Below, one piece after another: positions 36,839 to 47,327 of a DNA stretch of 64,000 nt. The notes beneath the pieces were generated by a model. That model saw only the letters and a program-made list of their open reading frames with translations. It was not told the DNA's origin and did no database searches. The position numbers and the translations under genes were made by a program. Position 1 is the stretch's first letter; every line of letters starts with the position of its first letter. The stretch covers positions 23,340,375-23,404,374 of the forward strand of contig CM077827.1 of NCBI GenBank assembly GCA_039720395.1, written 5' to 3'. This DNA comes from Liquidambar formosana. Lineage: Eukaryota; Streptophyta; Magnoliopsida; Saxifragales; Altingiaceae.

Positions 36839-37629
36839 AGTCATCAAGACAAAGGTAAGCTTCTACTTACCAACACTCAACAAGTTCACCAAATCATCTC
36901 ACATGGTGGCTATTCATGCCTCAACTCAAATACCAACTCATATAAGAGACACATTCATCTCATAAAAGCAATCATTCACATGCACATAAGGAAAGTATCT
37001 TTATCCCAAATAACAACGAATCATAGTGACATAGGAGGAAATTCATCCCTAATGATCAAAAATCATATGCATAGAGAGCGTTGTTCAACCCTACTAGCAT
37101 GCCATGCCCACACAAGGGCCACCAATGCAATCCATTTCAAAACATTTCATGCTAAACAATGTCAAGGTATTCACTCATTTTTCAACTCAAAATAAGCTTG
37201 AGATTGCATATCAAAGAAGGTTCAAAGGCGCGAATAGGCGAGCAAAGGCCAAACGGGCAAAGCGAAGCGAGCAAGGGGGGCTGACCACCTGGCTGCTGGT
37301 GGCTTGCCGCCCCATGCTGGGCGGTTACCCGAGGCTAGGGTTCTCAAAATTTTGGGTTTTTAAACCTTTGACCCCCACTTGTGCTCACACTCTTCCAATT
37401 TCGAAAATAGAGAGTTTCTCTCTCTAGAAACTCATTCCATCTTCTCCAAACACTCATACACATACTCTCATTCAAAGTTTCATTTTCAATTCAAGTTGTG
37501 TGCATGAAATAGCATCAAGAACAAGTCATTCAACAACAACAACAAGCATCAATCATCAACTTACAAGATCAAATTCATCATCGTTCTCATCAAACCCATT
37601 TTTCTTACATACAAGCTCAAACATCAACA
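36839..37629 (+). promoter_or_regulatory. Putative upstream region of the first antisense gene
   Basis: No pol-related coding. Contains a GC-rich inverted repeat (37281-37334) like the one in the LTR promoter, then a CT/CA-rich leader-like stretch (about 37400-37620) before an ATG at 37630. A clear TATA box is not visible. TTTTTAAACC near 37354 is a weak candidate. Confidence 0.45.
37281..37334 (+). promoter_or_regulatory. GC-rich inverted repeat upstream of the first antisense gene
   Basis: Shortened copy of the LTR hairpin: GCTGACCACCTGG at one end, GGCGGTTACCCGAGG at the other, with GGCTTGCCGCC between. It is in the plus direction, matching the antisense gene. Confidence 0.6.
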
Positions 37630-37803
37630 ATGGCTTCTAGCAATGATTCCAATATCAAGTATCCATACTATGTGATTAAGAATACATACAAGGCACCAAT
37701 CTATGATGCATCCCAAGACAAGGTGTTGCTTGAACCCAAGAAGCATCTTTCATACCTCCATTCCCAACAAGAGGTTCTTCCCAACTTAATATGTTTATCT
37801 TGA
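37630..37803 (+). pseudogene. Possible first exon of the antisense PMD gene
   Basis: A 57-codon frame starts MASSNDSNIKYPYYVIKNTY and continues with KVLLEPKKHLSYLHSQQEVL before a stop. The composition is protein-like and it sits at the start of the unit, after a leader-like stretch. The splice to the next exon is not clear, so its link to the exons at 38343 is inference. Confidence 0.4.
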
Positions 37804-38342
37804 AATCTTGATTTCTATTTTGATTGTTTCTATCATTGTTGAGCCAAGTTCATTGATTTGGCAAGGATTGAATGTGCAAAAAGCTTGTTTCCCAATGCTT
37901 GAGAAAAGATGCCCACCAAGTGTTTGATAAAATGCCAAAGAGACAAAAACATGTTCAATTCTTGGAAAATCAATAGGTTTGCATTGTAGTACAAAGTCTA
38001 TTGGTCTTGGCAAGGATTTGGTATACAAAATCTTTCATTTCAATGCTTGAAAACAAGTCACACACCAAGTGTTCAATAAAATGCCCGAAAGACAAAACCA
38101 TGTTCAATCCTTACAAAATCAATGAATTTGAATACACAGAGTCATGGGCATTCATTTCTAATTCATTTCATGAATCAAAACCCATATCTTAAAGCTTTGG
38201 GAAAACCATTTGAAATCAATTACCAATGTATGCCCCATATCTCTATGTTTTCAATGCTAACTCAATACACAATCCTTTGAAATAGCCCGATTTCCAAAGT
38301 CTCCGTACAAGGACATCAATGAAGGGGCTCATCTCATGGTAG

Positions 38343-40230
38343 AAATATATGGAACATACCCAACCACGTGCTCGCAAGATAATAAAGAAGGCGAGCTTTG
38401 GGCCCTTCCTAGATGCTCTATGGAACAAGCAATGGGATAAGCAAGCATTATTTGCCTTGACAGAGTTATGGTGGGATACCACCAACACTTTCCATTTTAG
38501 GTTCGGGGAGATAACCATGACCCCTAAGGACTTTACCATGATAACTGGGTTGAGCTTGAAAGGCAAGTGCTTGGAATACTACGAGCATGCCAACATGGAT
38601 CAAAACTATATAGTAGCTCTACTCGGGGTGGAAGCGGAGTTAAGCCAAAAGGTGTATGCCGTACTTGGCTCTACAACACCTTTGCCACTGAGAAAGAGAG
38701 TAATGGGACGGATCCCCAATACATTGTGAGAGCTTTCTTGCTCTACATAATTTCATGTACTTTCTTTGCGGGCACCAATGACATGGCTCGACTAGAGTTG
38801 CTAGCTAGCATGGAAGACGTAAACAAGATTGGGAGATACAATTGGGGTGGGCCTGCTCTAGCAACCATGTATCGCTCCATGACTAATATGTCTCGGGGAG
38901 TTGCAAAGAACTTTGGGGGACTTCCTTTCGTTTGGGAGGTAACAAGGAACATTCAATTCTCTATTATTTCACGAAACTTAACTCATACATGATTTCCTCT
39001 ATTTCTTTGATTTTCCACAGATATGGTACTACGAGTACCTGAACATGTGCCGCCCAATTCTTGCTTGTGATGCCATGTCATGGCCCATCCTTCAGAATTA
39101 CACCCCATCTTACTTGGCTACAAAAGCCTCCAACCGACATGATTATGCCCATGCAAGGGCATATCTTTCCAGCTTGACTACTGATATGGTAAAATCTTTC
39201 TTTCTCTTTTTATCTTTTTATCTTTTCTTTCTCATTTCTCATTTTAAACTCAACAGGTGGAATGGGATCTATGGAGGCTGTGGGAGCATAGGCTACCCGA
39301 GAAGTACTCCTCTTGTTTGGAGTTGACAAACAAAATGGTCCTTTTTGAAGGCCCCACAGGTAGATGCTGGTATCTTGGGGAGCGAGTCTTGAGATAAGTC
39401 CACGGAAACATGAATGCAACTGTGACTCCTTCCATGCCACCAGAGAACATGAGGCATACTAACCACCTAGTGGGGGATGAACTAGAAGAGGCCTTGAGGG
39501 GTTGGGATGCTGAGGGATTCATCTCCCCTCGCATAGAATACACTTCCTTTTGTCGACAATATCTGATAAATCCTAGGGTCACTGGTCTCCCACCTCAAGG
39601 GGTGAGCTCCCCAAACTCTTAAATTCTTTTTAAAATCATAAGAAAGACTCTTCTTGACAAGCATTTGAATTTCAGGGCCGACGGGCAAGGGGACATAGCT
39701 CCACAATTGGATCAGCCACTGGGATGACTTACAATGACGAGGATGAAGACCTTGAAGGAAATCAACCTCCACCCCTCCCACAACTAAATTGGTATGTAAA
39801 CTTGTGCAGTGGGACGAAATTTGTGAAGACTGACATTACCCATCCACCATTCGATGAGTATCCCAAGATCGATCCATATTATGAGAATGTGAGTTCTAAA
39901 CTCTTACCTTCTTGAAATTAGATTCCTTCATTATTATTAACCATGTCTATACTCTCCTAGGTTCCACGGGAGTACGCCCAAGAATGCATTGAACTCAATG
40001 AAGGATTGAGGAGGGATCTTGTGTGAATGAGTTTAGAGAACTCAGTTCTGGAAGCACGCTTGAATCCCCAAGTAAGTGATTAACTTTGTTAACTTTCAAC
40101 TAGGATTAGCACCATTACCCTACTAATTCATTATCTTTCTTTGCAACAGGCATCATCATCTCGTCCACCACAGGATATGCCCCCTCCTAGAGCACCTCGT
40201 TCAGGACATGATGGAGCTGGGCCAAGTTGA
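38343..40230 (+). pseudogene. Intron-bearing plant mobile domain (PMD)-like gene, antisense in the Tat element
   Basis: Exons: about 38343-38938, 39021-39188, 39257-39601, 39676-39888, 39961-40071, 40150-40230, ending in TGA. Every intron is GT-AG and falls between codons (phase 0). Exon 1 has LWNKQWDKQALFALTELWWD, then FHFRFGEITMTPKDFTMITG, the pattern of the plant mobile domain (aminotransferase-like family, PF10536). Later it gives LLYIISCTFFAGTND and GRYNWGGPALATMYRSM. Exon 2 starts IWYYEYLNMCRPIL. The last exon is proline-rich. Damage: a frameshift in exon 1 near 38650, TAA in exon 3 (after GERVLR), TGA in exon 5 (after RRDLV). PMD proteins include host MAIN/MAIL1 and transposon-borne forms. 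Introns survive because the element's own RNA runs in the other direction. Confidence 0.78.
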
Positions 40231-40509
40231 AAGAGAAGGCCCACGGAGTATCATTGAGTTTCACTCACCTCTTGTTAGGAATGTTGGAACTTATTATCTT
40301 CTTGTCATGTACTAATTAGGAATTTCAATTCCCAACCTTGAACTTCTTTATTATGGATACTTGATGAATCTTTGTTGAACTTTATTGCAATGATATGATC
40401 TTGTATTGTGTGAAAAAGGGGCTTAAATCAAGCACAAAAGAGTCAAAATATCACAAAATGGCCAAATAAAGGCACAATAGGGCAAAAATGGGCGAAACAA
40501 AGCGGCGGC

Positions 40510-40589
40510 CTTGCGTGACCACCTGGGGCTGGGCAGCTAGCCGCCTAGGCCCAGGCGGCTAGCCGCTCAGACCTAGGTGGTCACCCGAG
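40510..40589 (+). promoter_or_regulatory. GC-rich inverted repeat upstream of the second antisense gene
   Basis: Starts CTTGCGTGACCACCTGG and ends GGTGGTCACCCGAG, with inner GGCGGCTAGCC arms. Close to the LTR hairpins at 35041 and 52011. It ends 87 bp before the TATA box of the gene. Confidence 0.7.
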
Positions 40590-40676
40590 CTCGAAGCGGA
40601 GTTTCGCCTGTTTTTAGGAAACTTCCTATTTTGACAGAATCTCTCCTTCCAAAACACGAATTTCTGAATTTTTGCC

Positions 40677-40684
40677 TATAAAAG
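40677..40684 (+). promoter_or_regulatory. TATA box of the second antisense gene
   Basis: TATAAAAG, 48 bases before the ATG at 40733. A start about 30 bp downstream would leave a short leader. Confidence 0.65.
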
Positions 40685-40732
40685 CACATCCAAGGGGTCT
40701 CAAACCCTACTTACATTCATTGAGAGCAAGTT

Positions 40733-42018
40733 ATGGAAGCTCTAGACAAATTCTTAAGTGATTTTCTGAAAGTTATGAGTGCGAAGGCAAGGAAGGAGTT
40801 CAAGCGCTACTGCTTGGATCCACTGTTTTCTTTGATGCATGTGAAGCTCGAAACCACTCTTCTTACTGCTGCTACATACTTTTGGGATCCCCAACTTCAT
40901 GTATTCCGTTTCAACTACGAAGAGCTATGCCCAACAATGGAGGAATTTTGTGCTTTGTATGGAGTTTCACCGATAGGACCTTTCATCCTCCCTACTCCAC
41001 ACTCAAGTTACCTGACTTCCTTCTCCAACTTCCTTGGGATTTCTCAACAAGAAGCCTCCATATTTGTGAAGGATCACATGGTGAATCTCATGGAAATAGC
41101 AACTTCCTTTTTGGCTCATGATAGCAAAGGTACCCTGAATTTCAACCTTAATACTCAACACGCTTTTGCTTTTTGTTTGATTGGTCGCTTCCTTATCTCT
41201 ACAAGGACTCTCTATGTCCCTATTCAAATATGTGAACTGATTCCTTTTCTTCTCAAACATCACAACCTGATTCCCATGGTGCTAGCTGAAACCCTCAATA
41301 GCTTAGACAAAGTTCATGATAACCCACAAGCCCCATTAGGAGGGAGCCCCATTCTACCGCAGATGTGGCTTCTCGAAAGGCTTAACTTCTTATCTCCTAG
41401 CACCATTAATCCATACAAACCCCAACATTATTGTTGCCGTCGAGTTGAACTCCTGGTCAATTTTCTTTGAGGGAATGGTTAGGCTACTTCCAAACTCTCT
41501 CATGGCGAAACATCAAGTGGTTTGTCTTCATACGGGGATGCAAGGAACAAATTCTTCTCCGAACTTTTGGGTGTGCTATGGTCAAGCTCATAGGGTTGAG
41601 AACAATTTCCTTCTATTGGACTTCAAGGATCCTTCGTCAGATGGGTGCCATGCAAACCATACCTACTTCTATGGTATTTGATCATTCTGTTGAACCTGTG
41701 GGCCCCACAATGGTTAAGTGGGCCAAGACTAGATGGACTGACCAACTAAAACTGACTTGAGTTGAAAACACTGATGGGCCTTATGTCATGAGCCCTGAAT
41801 ACAAGACATGGTTGAAGACTAGCTTGGGTGAAAGAGAAACCCTACGCAGGGAAAGGATTTATGACCTTATCAATGATGCCCAACTTGGATATTGCAGGGA
41901 AGACATTCTGAAGGCAGTGGAAGCAGCACATGCCCACGACTTACGAAAGAAGCGAAGACTTGAAAGAAAAGAGAAGAAAGCAAACCAAGAGACTATGAAG
42001 AAAATCAAAAGGACTTGA
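40733..42018 (+). pseudogene. DUF7745-like antisense ORF in the Tat element
   Basis: A 245-codon frame from ATG 40733 holds LLTAATYFWDPQLHVFRFNY followed by ELCPTMEEFCALYG, resembling the DUF7745/PMD-like proteins common in plant retrotransposons (recalled, not searched). A one-base shift near 41460 ends it. The continuation is in another frame (REWLGYFQTLSWRNIKWFVF, then FGCAMVKLIGLRTISFYW), then a further piece 41788-42018 ending in a Lys/Arg-rich tail (RKKRRLERKEKKANQE). The TGA at 41758 splits the last two. No introns are evident. It lies directly downstream of its own TATA box, convergent with the integrase gene. DNA or chromatin binding by the basic tail is speculation. Confidence 0.65.
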
Positions 42019-42361
42019 ATACTTGAAGAATAGGATATCTATGGCATGTCAATAGTTCTTTATTTAACACCAATAAATTGCTTTGTCAATCAGTTAGTTC
42101 TAAATGAATTACCAATAATAATTTAATTTTGAGATTTTGTTGTTGTGGTGTTGTTTAGGACCGCACCCAAAGTAACTTTATGGGTTGCCTACGTATCCCC
42201 ATCCTTTTTTCTTTTTTCCTTTTCCTTTTTTCTTTTTTTTTTCTTTTTTTCTTTTTTCCCTTTTTTTTTTATTTTTTTAGGAATGGGGAATCAGGCCCTT
42301 GTAGTTCAAATGCCTTAACTTTTGCCTAGGCCGCCCTTACGGGTTTTCAACCTAGCAGGCC
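42019..42361. other. Pol-antisense junction, T-rich
   Basis: Convergence point of integrase (minus) and the DUF7745-like gene (plus). A long T/C-rich tract at about 42205-42280. No coding seen. Confidence 0.6.
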
Positions 42362-43509
42362 TCATACATAATACTTCTTCAATTGATCCAAATTAGTAGG
42401 ACGAACGAACTCAATCCCATCTAAACCCATGAGGCGAATAACTCCTGCTGGCAATATCTCTTTAATGACATACGGGCCACCCCAACTTGGCTTAAACTTT
42501 CCTCGTGGATCAAAAATTGGAGCTCTGATTTCTTTCAACACTAAATCCCCTGTTTTCAAACCTCGGTCTTTGACATGCTTGTTGAATGCTCTCGCAACCC
42601 TTCGCTGATATCCCTACACATGATACAAGGCCCTCAATCGCCTTTCATCTAGTAATGCCAACTCATCATAACGGTTCTTAACCCAATCCGCTTCTGCTAT
42701 CTGATTCTCTATGGCAACCCATAGTAACGGTACCTCCAACTCAATAGGCAAAACAGCCTCCATCCCATACACCAAAGAATAGGGGGTAGCCCCTATTGAC
42801 AATCTTACGGATGTTCTATAGCCCCACAAGGCTAAGGGTAACTTCTCATGCCAATCAGTGTAAGTGTCAGCTGTTTTCTGTAGTATCTTCTTAACATTTT
42901 TGTTGGCGGCCTCCACTGCTCCATTAGTCTGCGGGCGATAAGGGGAGGATAGATGGTGCACTATGTTGTATTTCTGCAAAAGCTCTTGGTTTCTTTCTGA
43001 AAGTGCTGACCATTGTCCGAAATAATCTCATGGGGTACCCCATATCTATAAATGATGTTGTGCTGTATGAACTGTGCTACCTTCTTGGCATTTAGGGTCT
43101 TGAAAGAAGCTGCTTCTACCCACTTAGTGAAGTAATCAATAGCTACCAAGATGTATTCATGCCTATTGGAGGCTTTCGGCTTAATCTGCCCAATTATATC
43201 TATTTCCCACACTGCAAAAGGCCATGGTGACGACATGCTTGTCAAAGGCAGGGAAGGCAAGTGTTGTCCATTAGCAAAGACCTGACACTTGTGACACTTC
43301 TTGACATGTGCATAGCAATCTCTCTCCATTGTAGACCAATAGTAGCCCAACCTCATGATTTTCTTAGCTAGCATATAACCATTCATGTGCAGGTGCTCCA
43401 ACTCCTTCATGGATTTCACTAACAAGACGTTCGGCTTCTTCCTCAGTGACACACAACAGATGGACCCCATCGTATGACCTCCGGTATAGCTTTCCTCTAC
43501 ACAAAACAT
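42362..43509 (-). pseudogene. Tat integrase
   Basis: Zinc-binding N-terminus with HMNGYMLAKKIMRLGYYW and CYAHVKKCHKCQ (HHCC). Core Asp in VWEIDIIGQI, second Asp in HEIISDNGQHF, Glu in RPQTNGAVEAANKNVKKI. The C-terminal part (42362-42559) has GDLVLKEIRAPIFD and KFKPSWGGPYVIKEIL. Three frames are needed: a shift near 42970 after the second Asp, and one near 42560-42614. Typical gypsy integrase placed after RNase H. Confidence 0.9.
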
Positions 43510-44176
43510 AGTGATTTGCTAGCCTCCTTAGTGTTCTCCTATCAATGCGGGATGCTCCTTCTAGATACTCCCTTTCTTCGATGAACTTCATGATGTCATG
43601 GTACCAAGGATGGCCATCTTTCAACTCTCCTTCTCGAATAGAGCAGCAGTACACAGGTCTTTCTCTACATTCTATCACTAACGGTTTTACATTCCCACCA
43701 TCCGGTATTTCCACCATAGAAGCTAGAGTTGCCAAAGCATCAACGAACTGATTCTTATTTCTCGACAGATAACTGAACTCTATTCCCGCAAATTCTTTAG
43801 TCAAGGCTTCTAAATAGGCATGATACGGCATCAGCTTTTCATCACGAGTCTTCCATTCTCCTTTTATCTGGCAAATAATCAGTGCTGAATCTCCAAAAAC
43901 TTCTAACTCTTTAATCCCCAACTCTAGTGCGGCTTCCAACGCAAGGATGCAGGCTTCATACTCGGCGATGTTATTGGTTGCTTCAAACCCTAACTTAACC
44001 GCCAAGGGTGTGAATGCTTCTTCAGGTGAGACCAATAGAACTCCTATCCCATACCCTCTCTTGTTTGTAGCTCCATCGAAGTATACCTTCCAGACCTTCT
44101 TTCCAATTTCCAGGACATCCTCATCGGGGAATTGATCATTGAATTGTTCTGATGACGCCACAGGGCAGCTAGCCAA
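43364..44176 (-). pseudogene. Archaeal-type RNase H of the Tat element
   Basis: Frame with WKVYFDGATNKRGYGIGVLL (first catalytic Asp), NNIAEYEACILALEAALELG (Glu), VFGDSALIICQIKGEW (Asp) and SRNKNQFVDALATLASM (last Asp). It then leads into the integrase zinc region before shifting frame at EIHEGVGAPAH. This second RNase H after the normal one is the hallmark of Tat-clade elements. Confidence 0.9.
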
Positions 44177-44179
44177 GTA

Positions 44180-44545
44180 ATCTGTAATGACACTTCCTTT
44201 TACTGACTTCTACGTTACATACTTTATGTCAAATTCATTAAGGAGAATCGACCAACGAGCAGTTCTGTAGGATAAAACCGGCATTTCTATCAAGTACTTT
44301 AGCGGATCCATACGACTTATCAAGAGAACTTCATAAGACATCATGTAGTGACGGAGTTTCTGAGTTGCCTATACCAAAGCCACACAAGCCTTCTCTATGG
44401 CATTGTACTTCACCTCATAGTCTGTCATCTTCTTGCTTAGGTAATAAATGGCATTCTCCTTTTTCGACCCCTCAAGGTATTGAGCTAGCATAGCTCCCAT
44501 CGCGGTTTCAGTGACCGTCAAGTATAACAATAACGGCTCACCTTG
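44180..44545 (-). pseudogene. Degenerate retroviral-type RNase H of the Tat element
   Basis: Read through stops, the minus strand gives LLYLTVTETAMGAMLAQYLE and NAIYYLSKKMTDYEVKYNAI, the gypsy RNase H that directly follows RT. A stop at about 44202 (VT*KSVKGS) separates it from the archaeal-type domain. Key residues appear decayed, which is usual for Tat. Confidence 0.75.
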
Positions 44546-45688
44546 TCACGGAGGAACTAGAATTGGTGGATTGCTCAAATACCTTTTAATAGTCTCAAAG
44601 GCTTCTTGGCATTCTCCGTTCCATACCTTCGGCACACCCTTCTTAAGCAACTTGAAAATCGGCTCACACACCATAGTTAAGTTAGCAATAAACCTGCTTA
44701 TGTACTGAATTCTCCCCAGAAACCCTCGAATCTGCTTTTCTGTACTAGGCGGCTCCATCTCCACAATGGCTTTGATTTTTCCCGGATCAACCTCAATTCC
44801 TCTCTGAGTAATCATGAACCCTAATAACTTGCCCGCAATGACACCAAAGGCGCATTTCTGAGGATTCAATCGCAGGTTATACTTCTTTGCCCGCTCCAGG
44901 AACCTTTCTAGTGCCATGAAGTGTCCTTCTCGGTCGACGGACTTCACGATCATGTCGTCCACATACTCTTCCACCTCCTTATGGATCATGTCATGCAGCA
45001 ATGTTGTAGCATCTCTCTGATAGGTAGCCCCAGCATTTCTCAAACCGAACGGCATCACTTTGTAGCAATACGTTCCCCACTGTGTGATAAAGGCTGTTTT
45101 CTCCATATCCTGCAGCGCCATCTTTATTTGATTGTATCCGGAAAACCCATCCATGAAAGAGAGTAGTGCATATCCCACAGTACTATCTACCAACACATCA
45201 ATGTGGGGTAAAGGAAAATCATCCTTAGGGCTTGCTGCATTAAGATCTCGAAAATCCACACACATCCTTACTTTTCCATCCTTTTTAGGCACGGGCACTA
45301 TATTAGATAACCATTCCAGATACTCCACAACCTGTAGGAACCCTGCGTCCAATTGCTTGGTTACTTCCTCCTTTACCTTCAATGCCCATTCAGGTTTTAA
45401 CCTTCTCAATTTTTGCTTTACCGGCTTTTTAAGGGGATTGGTGGGGATGAAATGCTACACAATGTCAGGATTTATGCCGGGCATGTCTTCATAAGACCAT
45501 GCAAAGGCTGTTGTGTTGGCCTTTAAGAGGGTTATCAGCTTTTCTTTTTCAAGTGGCGAGAGGGTTATCCCAATTTTAATTATCTTTGGCAATTCATTTG
45601 TCCCTAAATTGATTGATTCCAATTCATCCATGTTAGGTTCGGTGACACCCCTTTTTCCTTCGCTCAACAAGCTCTGGGGGGACGTCAT
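44546..45688 (-). pseudogene. Tat reverse transcriptase
   Basis: A frame with one stop, TAG at 45455-45457, just before the RT core. Core words: VPVPKKDGKVRMCVDFRDLN, SFMDGFSGYNQIKMALQDM, KVMPFGLRNAGATYQR and YVDDMIVKS (catalytic Asp pair), then FLGRIQYISRFIANL. Upstream of the stop is the connector from protease (FAWSYEDMPGINPDIV). Apart from the TAG, the frame is continuous for 380 codons, the best-preserved part of the element. Confidence 0.92.
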
Positions 45689-45923
45689 TCCTAAGATCTA
45701 TATCCATGCCATAAATATCCATAGAAGAAAGGAAAGAAACACTACAAGCAAACAATGTATAAAAGAAACACACTTTATTAAAGGAACTAACCAAAAGACA
45801 CAAATTTGAAGATAAAAAAGGAAACAAAACTTGGTGCCACAACTATAAAACGACTCCTAACTCCACAAAGTGGGATAGGCGGACACACTTTATTGAAAGC
45901 AGAAAAGACTCTAACTAAGGAAC

Positions 45924-46971
45924 CTACAAGCTACTATCAGGCAGGTCATGATCTTTCTCTTCAAGGATCTCTGCAATGGCTCCATCTTCTAGGTACCAAT
46001 TGTGAAGTGGCATGGTTGCATGGTGAACTGACGAATCTTGGCAACCTTTTGTTGCTGACTCTCCCAAAGTAAGAACCATATCTTGGAACATGGTGACCAT
46101 AGCATCGATATCCACATGCTCTACCCAATCTTCTTTCTTCTTTCCCATAGAGTTGTACCAACTTGTCAAGCTCTGAGGATTCGGCCCTTCTGTAAAGTAT
46201 TTATCACAAAAATCTTTATCTGCTAATGCTAGATCAGAACTTGGGTAAAAAGTACAATAGTGTGATGGCTCTTCCTTCTCGAACTCTTTTTCTATGCACT
46301 GCACATACTCAAACCTGGACAATAGTATCTCAGCCGACTCTGGTTTTATTTCACATACGGGTACCCCCGCCATTTTCAAATCATAGTCCCCTTGAAGCAT
46401 AACAATGGCTCCTTCATGAGGGAACTTTACCTTTTGATGCAATGATGATGGTACAGCCCCAGCAGGATGAATCCAAAGCCTTCCCAATAACAGATTAAAA
46501 CATGACGGCACATCCAAGACTTGAAACTCCACTCTGAACTCCGTGGGTCCCATAATTAGAGGTAAAGTGACCACCCTAATTACTTCTCTACGAGTGTTAT
46601 CATACGCCCTCACTGTCTGCCCAAATGGAGTGAAATCAGTGGGCCCCAAGCCCAAAATAGTTGCAGTTCTTAAAGGGACATACATTCAGTGCGGAACCAT
46701 TATCAATTAAGACCGTGGGAACCCTCTTCCCCATGGTGTCAACAGTTATGTGCAAAGCTTGGGAGTGGCTTGGCCCACTCTTACGTAAGTCAACCTCTGT
46801 GAATACTATGGTGGAATTCTTCGGAGCAGGGTTTACTAGATTCACCAATCCCTCAGGAGACAAATCAACCGGAACTTGTATCTGATTTAATAACTTCAGC
46901 ACCGTCTGTCTGTGTTTGTGAAAGGCCATAAGCAAGCGCCAGATGGTGATATTGGCATTGGTCTTCTTCAA
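45924..46971 (-). pseudogene. Tat aspartic protease region
   Basis: Protease word VLIDNGSALNVCPF (the DxGSA type) in frame 46636-46971. The continuation in a different frame gives GPTDFTPFGQTVRAYDN and PSCFNLLLGRLWIHPAGAVP, where NLLLGRLW is the conserved second protease motif. The frameshift lies at about 46640-46685. The enzyme would cut the Gag-Pol polyprotein. Confidence 0.85.
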
Positions 46972-47327
46972 TTGTCAGAGTACTTCATCTCTTCTTCTTG
47001 CACATTAAGGCGCTTGTCTATCTCACCCAGTGGATTATCAGACTCCAAGTGCGGAGGCTTGAAATGGCAACCCCCTCTTGTCATGTGGTCCACTTCTTCA
47101 TCACTAGCCTAAATGTCATCAATCTCATTTGTGTCACCCATTAGGTCATCCTATTCAATCATGTTAATGTCCTCCATCTGTACCTCTTCAGGTATATCAT
47201 CCCAACCCGTAGGAATTATGGGCTCACTTGGCAATGGATCTGGGTAAAGTACATAATAATCAAACTTCCCCGAAGGTTCTCCCAACAACCCCACTCGAGG
47301 GTCTCTTACTTCATATCTTTCTTTCAA

